From Oscillospiraceae bacterium (GTDB lineage Bacteria; Bacillota; Clostridia; Oscillospirales; Acutalibacteraceae), in contig JAFLUK010000088.1 of NCBI GenBank assembly GCA_022508865.1, positions 1 through 6,378 of the forward strand: 6,378 bases of DNA, read 5' to 3'. Both the position numbers and the translations under genes were made by a program. Below, one piece after another: positions 1-5,900 of this stretch (position 1 is its first letter; every line of letters begins with the position of its first letter). Below the pieces are notes generated by a model that was given only the letters and a program-made list of their open reading frames with translations, had not been told where the DNA came from and did no database searches.

Positions 1-36
1 GCAAGTGCCCCAACCCTGATTGTCAGTAAATCTAAC
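1..36 (-). other. Start of a second starch-binding module, truncated by the window edge
   Basis: After a PIPTPTG linker the frame reads EVRFTDNQGWGTC and leaves the window. A phrase of the type (V/Y)(R/Y)FTDN.GWG is the usual opening of CBM26-like starch-binding modules, so at least one further module should follow to the left. Only about 13 residues are visible, so the call is tentative. Confidence 0.5.
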
Positions 37-3000
37 TTCACCTGTTGGTGTTGGTATGGGATCATCTTGACCATCCCAACGAACGATTGAGCCGTCAGCT
101 CCGGAAATTGTTACTACAGAACCAGCGATTACTGTTGACCATGTGTTCCATGTTTCGCCTGCAGGGCTGTTTCTGTTGATAGTAATGCTTGAAGTAGAGG
201 ATGGAACAGTTACATCCCAAGTTCCCGGACCACCTGTTGTTTCATATGTAGCACCTGTTGTGTTGTCTACAACTACAAGTACTGCATCTGCAGTGCCAAT
301 CCAAAGGTCATCTGTAGCATCTACAATTTTAAATGACTTTGTATCACCTGTTACAGAAGATGAAGATGATGGGTTTGAAGAAGAATCTGGATTTGAAGAT
401 GATGGGGAAGATTCCTCTTGCTTCTCAATAGCAATACATGTGATAGTAATGTCGCCTGTTACGTTGCAGGAAATTGTGTAAGAACCGTCAGCGTTCTTTG
501 TAGGTGCTATCATATTTCCGCCAACAATAACATTAATCATAGAAATTGCATAGCCTGCGTCAGGTGTAAGTGTAGCTGTATAGGTTGTGCCTTCCTTTAC
601 AGATGTTGCACTATTGCTGCTTCTTACATTAACAAGGTTAGCTGTTACAGAGTATGTTACATCAGGTTTCTGCTGTGATGATGAAGATGACTGCTGTGAA
701 CTTGGTTTGTTTTCGCCGTTGAGTACCTTACCAATCTCACACTCTACGTCCATACGAAGTGTATATTTCTGAATAAGAGTAGCGTCCTTAATGTTTACCA
801 TGCCATCTCCGTTTACATCAGCTGTAAGCATCTGCTGGTCAGAGAAGACAGCAGCACGAAGTGTATACTTCTGAATAAGAGTAGCATCCTTAATATTTAT
901 GATGCCATCAAGATTAGCGTCGCCAAGATAGAGTGTTCCGCTTGTTGTAGTTGAAGATGCAACTTCAATTGAACCAGGCTGCTGTTCTGAACTTGAAGAA
1001 CTGCCTACAGGGTTGCTTGCTGAACTGGATGAGCTACTTGAAGATGAACTTGAAGAACTGCTTGATGAGCTTGATGAGCTACTTGAAGATGAACTTGAAG
1101 AGCTGCTTGATGAGCTGGATGAGCTTGCCTGAACGGGAGTAGCAGTAGCAGAAATAATAATATCGCCTGTTACTCTTGGAATAGAAATCACACCGCTTGA
1201 GAAGTCACCTGAAACAGCAGCACCGCCCATCATAACCATTACACTTGAAAGCTTATAGCCGGAGTTAGCAGTAATTGTGTTTGTATAGGATGAACCATAT
1301 GCAACAGATGTTGCCTTGTTAGAATATGATGCGTTAACAGGATATACGCTTACAGTATATGTCTTTGGAGTTGCAGTAGCTGTAATTACGATATCACCTG
1401 TTACATTAGAGATAGTAATTTTGCCGTTTGAGTATACAGAAGATGTAACATCTGTGCCACCCATTGTTACCTTAACTGTGCCAACATTGTAGCCTGTTGC
1501 AGCAGTAAGTGTTGCAGAGTAACTTGAACCCTCGTTAACTTCTGTTGCATTGTTGCTTGTTGTAATGTTGCTACCAAGTGTGTTAGTAACTGTATATTTT
1601 GTTGTTGCACCGGCTTTTTCCATAAGGATAGTGCCGTTTGCACCGGAGTTAAATGTTACCTTGCCACCGCTTACAGTAGCTGTGTCGCCTGTATATGTGT
1701 TTGTAATGTTTGTTCCGTCAGGGAAGTTAGCAGAGTCAACAGTGATTGTTACATTCTGGTTGTTAGAAGCAGCGATAACTGCCATAACTGCATCTGTAAC
1801 ACCATTCTTGCTGTAGCTTCTTGAGAAAGCCTGACCTGATGTTGCTGAAAGATTCTTGTGAGAACCTGCACCTACAGAAATGTGGTTGTTTCTAAACTGA
1901 CCAACCTTCTGCCAGTGCTTAAGTGTAGCCTGATCAAGATTATTCCAGTTCATATCTGAACGAACATTGTGGTCCTTACCTGCAGCAATGCCGCCAATAA
2001 GAGGACGATTACTTTCGTCGCCGTAGAATATCTGAATTGCACCCGGCATCAGCTGGAATGCAGAACCCTGATAAATCATATTTGTTCTACAAAGGGCTGT
2101 ATCGTGTGATGACAGATATGTAAGTACGTTAAACTTATCGTTTGTGTTAATGCTCTGTGCGTAGTCTGCATATGTATTGAGGATTGAACCTGCAGCAGGT
2201 ACACCGCTTACGCCGGCATCAAATGCCTGTGAGCCGTTGAATGCAAAGTTGATGAGTGAATCGAAACCGCCCTGTGAATAGTAGCTGTCGTTCTTAACAC
2301 CATGACCCCAAACTTCACCTGTCATCCAGAAATCATCTGTCCAATCAGCACCGGGCTTTGTTGGGTTGTTCTTTCTCCAAGTGTTCAGAGAAGTCTTACA
2401 CTGGGTCTTAAGTGCATTCCAGGATTCAAGTGATACGTGCTTTGCAGTATCGCAACGGAATCCGTCAACACCGTACTTTTCAACCCACTGTGAAAGCCAG
2501 TGAACAAGATAGTATCTAACTGTCTTTGGCTTGCCTGTGCTTGAGAAGAAGCTGTTCAGTTCAGACTGTTTCTTAGAGAGTGTACCTTCCTTAGTCCACT
2601 TTGTTCTGAGAACATAAGGAATATCAACAGTTGATGTAACATTTTCCTTAAGGTCAGGGAGGTATGATACGCCGCCTTCAAGGTCGCCGGAACCTTCTTT
2701 GTAGCCGGCAAGACCTGCTCTCAGCCAATCAGGACCCCACCATTTTGCCCAGTCAGCAGCATTTGAGTTGTAGTCAATGTAGTTGTGGTATGTTACATCT
2801 GTCATTGATGCGTTGTAGTAGCTGGTTTCCCAACCGCTCTTAAGAGTACCATAGCCGTATTCTTTCATATCTGCATAGTTGTTATAGCCAACGTGGTTCA
2901 TAACAACGTCAAGAACTATACGAATACCGTGCTCGTGAGCAGTCTGTACCATTGTTTCAAACTCTGCCTCTGTACCAAAGTTCTGGTCAACCTGTGAGAA

Positions 3001-3501
3001 ATCCAGAGCATAGTAACCATGGTATGAATAGTGTGGGAAAGAGCCTGACTTACCGTTACCTGCGTTACAGTAGCCGTGCATCTGCTCGTAAGGAGCTGAA
3101 ATCCACAGTGCGTTTACGCCAAGATCATCAAAGTAACCTTCGTTGATTTTCTTTGTGACACCTGCGAAGTCACCGCCGTGGAAAGCACCTGCATCAGAGT
3201 TGCCCTTTACAACCTGTCCGCTCTGATTTAAACTTCTGCCATATGAATGGTCGTTACTTGTGTTACCGTTATAGAAACGGTCAGTAAGTAAGAAGTAAAC
3301 AGAGGCGTTGTCCCAACTGAATTTGCTTGCACCGGCTGAGGATGCATCAAGTTCAGTTGAAGTGCCTACACTGTCAAGTGCAGTTTCTGATTGCTTCTCT
3401 GTAGTAGCCGCACTTGCAACACTTGCGCCTGCAATTGTGAATACAGAGCACAGCATAGCTAAACACAGCAGAATACTGAGAAACTTATTCAGTTTTTTCA
3501 T
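1..3501 (-). CDS. Secreted multimodular GH13 (MalS-like) alpha-amylase with dockerin and starch-binding modules, C-terminus cut by window edge
   Basis: Extracellular endo-acting alpha-amylase expected to cut alpha-1,4 bonds of starch. The frame is open for 1167 codons and continues past position 1. Residues 1-31 are a signal peptide (MKKLNKF, hydrophobic core, likely cut after VASA). The GH13 barrel shows all four classic motifs: DVVMNHVGY (D198-H203), GVDGFRCDTAKHV (nucleophile D351), FWMTGEVWGH (acid/base E396) and YLSSHDT (H466, D467). The phrases NALWISAPYEQMHGY and FPHYSYHGYY closely resemble E. coli MalS, which points to subfamily GH13_19. After the C-terminal beta domain (to about 627) come beta-type repeats at 635-711 and 714-787, 35 serines (793-827), a dockerin (857-927), a third repeat (948-1026), a Ser/Asn/Pro linker, a putative starch-binding module (1055-1144) and the start of another (1155 on). 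MalS is about 676 residues, so this protein is greatly extended. The ATG at 3501 has AAAGGA 8 nt upstream. Amylase call very firm; substrate detail inferred. Confidence 0.96.
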   Translation of the reverse strand, partial: MKKLNKFLSILLCLAMLCSVFTIAGASVASAATTEKQSETALDSVGTSTELDASSAGASKFSWDNASVYFLLTDRFYNGNTSNDHSYGRSLNQSGQVVKGNSDAGAFHGGDFAGVTKKINEGYFDDLGVNALWISAPYEQMHGYCNAGNGKSGSFPHYSYHGYYALDFSQVDQNFGTEAEFETMVQTAHEHGIRIVLDVVMNHVGYNNYADMKEYGYGTLKSGWETSYYNASMTDVTYHNYIDYNSNAADWAKWWGPDWLRAGLAGYKEGSGDLEGGVSYLPDLKENVTSTVDIPYVLRTKWTKEGTLSKKQSELNSFFSSTGKPKTVRYYLVHWLSQWVEKYGVDGFRCDTAKHVSLESWNALKTQCKTSLNTWRKNNPTKPGADWTDDFWMTGEVWGHGVKNDSYYSQGGFDSLINFAFNGSQAFDAGVSGVPAAGSILNTYADYAQSINTNDKFNVLTYLSSHDTALCRTNMIYQGSAFQLMPGAIQIFYGDESNRPLIGGIAAGKDHNVRSDMNWNNLDQATLKHWQKVGQFRNNHISVGAGSHKNLSATSGQAFSRSYSKNGVTDAVMAVIAASNNQNVTITVDSANFPDGTNITNTYTGDTATVSGGKVTFNSGANGTILMEKAGATTKYTVTNTLGSNITTSNNATEVNEGSSYSATLTAATGYNVGTVKVTMGGTDVTSSVYSNGKITISNVTGDIVITATATPKTYTVSVYPVNASYSNKATSVAYGSSYTNTITANSGYKLSSVMVMMGGAAVSGDFSSGVISIPRVTGDIIISATATPVQASSSSSSSSSSSSSSSSSSSSSSSSSSSSSSSSSSSASNPVGSSSSSEQQPGSIEVASSTTTSGTLYLGDANLDGIINIKDATLIQKYTLRAAVFSDQQMLTADVNGDGMVNIKDATLIQKYTLRMDVECEIGKVLNGENKPSSQQSSSSSQQKPDVTYSVTANLVNVRSSNSATSVKEGTTYTATLTPDAGYAISMINVIVGGNMIAPTKNADGSYTISCNVTGDITITCIAIEKQEESSPSSSNPDSSSNPSSSSSVTGDTKSFKIVDATDDLWIGTADAVLVVVDNTTGATYETTGGPGTWDVTVPSSTSSITINRNSPAGETWNTWSTVIAGSVVTISGADGSIVRWDGQDDPIPTPTGEVRFTDNQGWGTC
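70..339 (-). other. Putative starch-binding module (CBM26-like) of the amylase
   Basis: Residues about 1055-1144 form a compact beta-rich module: FKIVDATDDLW, then DAVLVVVDNTTGATYE, GTWDVTVPSSTSSITINR and WNTWSTVIAGS. The order of an aromatic, a Tyr/Trp-containing strand and a TWDVTVP..ITINR strand recalls starch-binding modules of families 25/26, in which exposed Trp and Tyr hold the glucan. W1067 and the WNTW tryptophans are candidates. The family assignment is by resemblance only; it could be another small carbohydrate-binding fold. Confidence 0.6.
424..660 (-). repeat. Third beta-type repeat, placed after the dockerin
   Basis: Residues 948-1026 repeat the pattern of the two copies at 1141-1599: YSVTANLVNV, NSATSVKEGTTYTATLT, GYAISMINVIVGG, then NVTGDITITCIA. 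It is the most diverged copy and has two cysteines (C1012 and C1022) lacking in the others. Ser/Gln-rich and Ser/Asn/Pro-rich linkers flank it on either side. Confidence 0.75.
721..933 (-). other. Type I dockerin module within the amylase
   Basis: Residues about 857-927 hold two calcium-loop/helix units. Unit 1 is D861-A-N-L-D-G-I-I-N-I-K-D872 and unit 2 is D895-V-N-G-D-G-M-V-N-I-K-D906, the D.N.DG..N..D pattern of dockerin F-hand loops. Each is followed by the identical helix ATLIQKYTLR. Dockerins bind cohesin modules of scaffold proteins, so this amylase should dock onto a cell-surface or free scaffold (amylosome-type complex, known from R. bromii). No cohesin is encoded in the window. The matching half-units are mirrored by a 54-bp direct DNA repeat (754-807 and 856-909, 49/54 identical). 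Confidence 0.93.
1021..1125 (-). repeat. Polyserine linker of 35 consecutive Ser codons, built on a 45-bp tandem DNA repeat
   Basis: Residues 793-827 are all serine, using mixed TCA, AGC, TCT, AGT and TCC codons, followed by ASNPVG and five more serines. At the DNA level 1031-1075 and 1076-1120 are two direct 45-bp copies differing at only two bases, so a 15-Ser block appears to have been duplicated in tandem. Long serine linkers are typical of secreted ruminococcal glycoside hydrolases and give flexible spacing between modules. A plus-strand open frame over this stretch is a by-product of the repeat. Confidence 0.93.
1141..1599 (-). repeat. Two tandem ~75-residue beta-type repeats after the amylase domain
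   Basis: Residues 635-711 and 714-787 share one pattern: YTV at the start, then NNATEV/NKATSV, a gap, SSYSATLTA or SSYTNTITA, GYNVGTVKVTMGG or GYKLSSVMVMMGG, and an ending NVTGDIVITATA or RVTGDIIISATA. A third copy lies beyond the dockerin at 424-660. The pattern resembles the Ig-like / divergent InlB-B-type bacterial repeats common in surface proteins of Firmicutes. They are probably spacers or weak glycan contacts. The family name is from memory; the repetition itself is visible. Confidence 0.8.
1621..3309 (-). other. GH13 catalytic region (barrel plus C-terminal beta domain) of the amylase
   Basis: Residues about 65-627. It begins with the typical first strand VYFLLTDRFYNGN and HGGDFAGVTKKI. 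The catalytic triad is D351, E396 and D467, all within intact motifs. PGAIQIFYGDES and VRSDMNW close the barrel, as in MalS. The residue between R349 and the nucleophile is Cys (FRCD), where MalS, from memory, has Val (FRVD). No key residue is missing, so the enzyme should be active. Confidence 0.92.
3409..3501 (-). other. Sec signal peptide of the amylase
   Basis: Residues 1-31: a short basic start (MKKLNK), a hydrophobic core (LSILLCLAMLCSVFTIAGAS) and an Ala-X-Ala type cleavage site, VASA followed by ATTEK. There is no lipobox: the core cysteines are not followed by a cleavage context. Release from the membrane is therefore expected, with surface attachment left to the dockerin. Confidence 0.9.
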
Positions 3502-3509
3502 TCTTATCG

Positions 3510-3515
3510 TCCTTT
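3510..3515 (-). promoter_or_regulatory. Ribosome binding site of the amylase
   Basis: AAAGGA on the minus strand, 8 nt before the ATG at 3501. It fixes this start, immediately ahead of the signal peptide. Confidence 0.8.
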
Positions 3516-3561
3516 CTGTAAGAAAAATTTTGTTAATAACACACTTTTTGTTATCAGTAAT

Positions 3562-3591
3562 ATTATACCACAACTTATATAAAAATGTATA
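3562..3591 (-). promoter_or_regulatory. Probable sigma-A promoter of the amylase gene
   Basis: On the minus strand TGGTATAAT gives a perfect -10 (TATAAT, 3562-3567) with an upstream TG extension. A weak -35, TATACA (3586-3591, 4/6 of the consensus), lies 18 bp away. The start codon is about 60 bp downstream, leaving a short leader. An extended -10 fits the poor -35. Confidence 0.65.
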
Positions 3592-3675
3592 TATTTAGAT
3601 TGACAAAACTTTGGATAAAATCTTGTGCAACATTATCAAAAAAAATTAAAATTTTATGAACATAATATACAATAG

Positions 3676-3704
3676 AAGGGCTACAGTTTTGCACTGTAGC
3701 CCTT
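3676..3704 (-). terminator. Hairpin terminator behind the HAD phosphatase gene
   Basis: A perfect 12-bp inverted repeat (arms 3676-3687 and 3693-3704, 5-nt loop, GGGCTACAG core) lies 43 bp past the phosphatase stop. On the minus strand the stem is followed by TTCTATTGTATATT, a U-rich but broken tail, so termination may be partial. It separates the three-gene group from the amylase promoter. Confidence 0.7.
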
Positions 3705-3746
3705 ATTATAAGCTATAATTCTTATGTGGAATTTTAATCTGTATTT

Positions 3747-4595
3747 TTAAAGGAATTTGCCGTTTTTCTGATTGAAATTCTCAATAAAAAGTGTTTCGCA
3801 AACTGCCATTTTGCGAATAATATTTTTTACTGTTTTGTCCAGACCGCTGCCCTCGCTGTAATCAGCAGGATATATGTAGTCAACTCTGTCATTTTGCAGT
3901 AAATCCATTACCTTTACGGTGACATCGTTTTGATAAACTGCTATGGAAACACCGCCGTAGGATTTCATCATTTTCATACAGGGAACGTCCGACAATCCGT
4001 CACCGATATAAATCATATTGCAAAATGGTATTCTCTTGCTGTCGTCAGGCATTGATTTGTTCAAATCGTAGTCGTTAGCAACATCAAGAACACCTTTGTT
4101 TATACGATAGACAAATTGCGTTTTGTTGGTGTAGTTTACTGCGGTTTTCGGGAACACAGCCAGGCCGTTGTTGTCATATACAAATTCACAGCCGTATATT
4201 TCCTTGAATTCACCGCTTATGGAGGTGCCCTCTATTATTTCCTTTAAACCGGAGGAGATTACATAGTGCTCCACAGATACATTGTTTTTTTCTGCAAAGG
4301 AATTAATTCTTGAGAACCATTCTTTAACACCCGGGAAAAACTCAATTTTGTTGCCCTTTTCCACAAGGCTCTTCCTTGTCAGGGGAATATTCCTTTCCTT
4401 GCTTTCAAGCAGCATTGTGTACATATAGGCAAGAACAGAGTCCATATGCAGGCTTGTACCCACCTCGTTTGCCTTGCCCCAAAATTCCTTTGTGGTCATA
4501 TTCAGAGAGGGGATAAAGGCATAGTCCTGCATATCCTTTGTGCACAATGTTTTGTCAAAGTCATACATAATTGCAATTATGGTTTTATCAGTCAT
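3747..4595 (-). CDS. HAD-superfamily phosphatase (phosphoserine phosphatase-like)
   Basis: Cytoplasmic phosphate-ester hydrolase of 282 residues with no signal peptide. HAD motif I is YDFDKTLCT, with nucleophile D12 and general acid D14. Motif II is VISSG (S114/S115). A Lys for motif III is K150 or K158. Motif IV is IGDGLSD (D199, D203), for magnesium. A cap region of about 90 residues between motifs I and II (FIPSLNMTTKEFWGK onward) resembles the helical cap of the SerB-like group. It is longer than typical SerB (about 210-225 residues), and its substrate cannot be read from sequence; a small phosphorylated metabolite is the default guess. The ATG at 4595 has AGAGGA 7 nt upstream. It sits 28 bp after the small membrane gene and is probably cotranscribed with it and the cyclophilin gene. 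Confidence 0.9.
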   Translation of the reverse strand: MTDKTIIAIMYDFDKTLCTKDMQDYAFIPSLNMTTKEFWGKANEVGTSLHMDSVLAYMYTMLLESKERNIPLTRKSLVEKGNKIEFFPGVKEWFSRINSFAEKNNVSVEHYVISSGLKEIIEGTSISGEFKEIYGCEFVYDNNGLAVFPKTAVNYTNKTQFVYRINKGVLDVANDYDLNKSMPDDSKRIPFCNMIYIGDGLSDVPCMKMMKSYGGVSIAVYQNDVTVKVMDLLQNDRVDYIYPADYSEGSGLDKTVKNIIRKMAVCETLFIENFNQKNGKFL

Positions 4596-4623
4596 AGCAG
4601 CGTCCTCTGGAATTTTTTCAAAT

Positions 4624-4836
4624 TCATAAAAAGGGATATTCCCATGTTATGTTAAAAATATTAGCAAAAAAGTTTACTATTACGATATATATTACTAATG
4701 CAATCAACGCTATTAATATTTTCGTTCCAACAATTAACCAGTTAGCATCTGATATTTTATTTTCTATTATGCTATATAAATATATACCACCTGCTAAAAA
4801 TAACAAGGAACAAACTGCAAAAATAATATTTCTCAT
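4624..4836 (-). CDS. Small two-helix membrane protein, unknown function
   Basis: Seventy residues with two clear hydrophobic helices, about 3-25 (IIFAVCSLLFLAGGIYLYSI) and 36-62 (VGTKILIALIALVIYIVIVN), joined by a short polar turn (ENKISDANW). I recognise no family. The gene lies between the cyclophilin stop (43 bp away) and the phosphatase start (28 bp away), on the same strand, which supports a real operon member. Against it, the upstream sequence has only a weak ribosome site (GGGA about 10 nt before ATG). The stretch is about 25% GC by my count against roughly 42-45% in the neighbours, so it may be an insertion or a recent orphan. A similar-length plus-strand frame overlaps it, but that one has poorer context. 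Confidence 0.5.
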   Translation of the reverse strand: MRNIIFAVCSLLFLAGGIYLYSIIENKISDANWLIVGTKILIALIALVIYIVIVNFFANIFNITWEYPFL

Positions 4837-4879
4837 AGTGATTATCCCATTAAATTAAGAAATTTTGATGCTAAACCAA

Positions 4880-5788
4880 TCATTTTCTTTTCTTTGAAGA
4901 TTTTTTCTTCTTGTAGTCAGGATTTGCCTTCATAGCGGCTTTCTTGGCTTCTTTAGCCTTCTTTTTCTTTCTTTCGCTGATGCCGTAAGGAATAGCAAAG
5001 CAGGCAAAAATTATTGCAAGTATACCGACTGTAACAATAATCGGAATAAAATTAAATGGTTCGTCATTTTCTTTATCAGTTGTTGTACTGCTGTCATCGC
5101 CGGTTGTATCATTCTCTACCTGATTTGCAGCCTGTCCTTCATATGGATCTGTTGCTTTTGCAAGATTATTCTCCATACCGTCGGAATATTCAGTAACTTC
5201 AACACTTTCCAGCTTCACTTCATTAACAGGATGGCTCTGTTCACCGTTGCTGCTGTAGGTTTTTTCGCAGTCGGAAATAAGGTCAACTACATCCATACCT
5301 GTAAATACCTGTCCGAAAACTGTGTAACTTCCGTCAAGACTTTGGCTGTTGTCGCTTGAATTAATGTAGAACTGGCTGCTGTTTGTGTCAGGACCTGCAT
5401 TTGCATAAGCCACTGCACCTCTTATGTTGGAAAGGTAGTCCACGCATTCAAGCTCAAAATCCTCACCCCAGCAAGACTCGCCGCCTGTGCCGTCAAAGTT
5501 GGTGTAATCTCCGCCCTGAATCATAAAGTTTTCAATTACTCTGTGGAAAATTGTATTGTCATACTTTCCGTCCCTTGCAAGTGTTTGAAAGTTTTCTACA
5601 CCCTTTGGAGCTTCTTCGGGGAAAAAGTACATTCCAATATCACCATAGTTAGTGTGGAAAACAGCAATTGTATCTCCGTCCTTTGGTTCATAATCCTGAC
5701 TGCCCTTTGCAGAAACTGTTGCAACAGCGGCAAAAGCCATTACGGAACACATTGCAAAAGCAACGATAACACTCAAAAACTTCTTCAT
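4880..5788 (-). CDS. Secreted, membrane-anchored cyclophilin-type peptidyl-prolyl isomerase
   Basis: Interconverts cis and trans Xaa-Pro bonds, probably helping exported proteins fold on the outer face of the membrane. In 302 residues it has a signal peptide (1-27, cleavage near TVSA-KG), a cyclophilin domain (about 38-200), an acidic Ser/Thr-rich linker, one membrane helix (about 245-270, FIPIIVTVGILAIIF) and a Lys-rich tail (KKKKAKEAKKAA). The cyclophilin signature is intact: FHRVIENFMIQGG gives R83, F88, M89 and Q91, and ANAGPDTNSSQFYI gives the A129/Q139 face. Human CypA W121 and H126 correspond to S150 and Y155, a change seen in many bacterial members. Start choice: the frame extends to a TTG at 5803, but GAGGAA at 5796-5801 is the ribosome site for the ATG at 5788. 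Probably first gene of a group with the two downstream genes. Confidence 0.93.
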   Translation of the reverse strand: MKKFLSVIVAFAMCSVMAFAAVATVSAKGSQDYEPKDGDTIAVFHTNYGDIGMYFFPEEAPKGVENFQTLARDGKYDNTIFHRVIENFMIQGGDYTNFDGTGGESCWGEDFELECVDYLSNIRGAVAYANAGPDTNSSQFYINSSDNSQSLDGSYTVFGQVFTGMDVVDLISDCEKTYSSNGEQSHPVNEVKLESVEVTEYSDGMENNLAKATDPYEGQAANQVENDTTGDDSSTTTDKENDEPFNFIPIIVTVGILAIIFACFAIPYGISERKKKKAKEAKKAAMKANPDYKKKKSSKKRK

Positions 5789-5795
5789 CTTTAAA

Positions 5796-5801
5796 TTCCT
5801 C
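5796..5801 (-). promoter_or_regulatory. Ribosome binding site that sets the cyclophilin start
   Basis: GAGGAA on the minus strand lies 7 nt before the ATG at 5788. It overlaps the first codons of the longer TTG-initiated reading, so the shorter form starting MKKFLS, which also begins the signal peptide cleanly, is the real one. Confidence 0.8.
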
Positions 5802-5816
5802 AACTTTCTGTTAGGT

Positions 5817-5900
5817 AAGAATTGATTAATTCTTGTGAATTTGGCGAAAACAGGCGAATAAATTGTGTACCAAGACTATATTAAGAATTAATCAACGCTT
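5817..5900. promoter_or_regulatory. Pair of 18-bp dyads in opposite orientation, possible operator
   Basis: 5817-5834 reads AAGAATTGATTAATTCTT, a perfect 7-bp dyad around four bases. 5883-5900 reads AAGAATTAATCAACGCTT. The reverse complement of the first matches the second at 16 of 18 bases; the core 13 bp (5822-5834 and 5883-5895) form a perfect inverted repeat. Centres are 66 bp apart, near six helical turns. They lie 29 to 112 bp upstream of the cyclophilin ATG, in the divergent gap shared with the S1-protein gene. The arrangement suggests a dimeric repressor that could loop the DNA. I do not recognise the motif. Confidence 0.5.

Noticed and set aside
143..772. Three plus-strand open frames (at 143-481, 418-678 and 587-772)
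   Set aside because: They overlap each other and lie antisense to the well-supported amylase frame; their composition (Cys-rich or Ser/Glu-rich) reflects the opposite strand's codons.
951..1142. Plus-strand open frame with an LKNCL/LMSWMSYLKMN-type repeat
   Set aside because: It is the antisense shadow of the polyserine linker; the repetition comes entirely from the 45-bp unit on the real minus-strand gene, and it has no ribosome site.
3600..3605. TTGACA on the plus strand as a promoter -35
   Set aside because: No -10 box lies 16-18 bp downstream and no plus-strand gene follows.
3623..3630. TTGTGCAA palindrome upstream of the amylase promoter as a LacI/CcpA-type operator
   Set aside because: Only 8 bp, it does not fit the cre consensus beyond a TTG..CAA core, and such a match is expected by chance.
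4649..4858. Plus-strand 69-residue hydrophobic frame opposite the small membrane gene
   Set aside because: It is in the wrong orientation for the surrounding genes and has no ribosome site; hydrophobic composition is expected in AT-rich DNA. The minus-strand frame fits the operon spacing better.
5786..5803. TTG start at 5803 for the cyclophilin
   Set aside because: The GAGGAA ribosome site falls within those first codons and is well placed for the ATG at 5788, which directly opens the signal peptide.
5832..5848. TTGTGAA near the cyclophilin start as a Rex redox operator half-site
   Set aside because: The required second half TTCACAA is absent at the right spacing.
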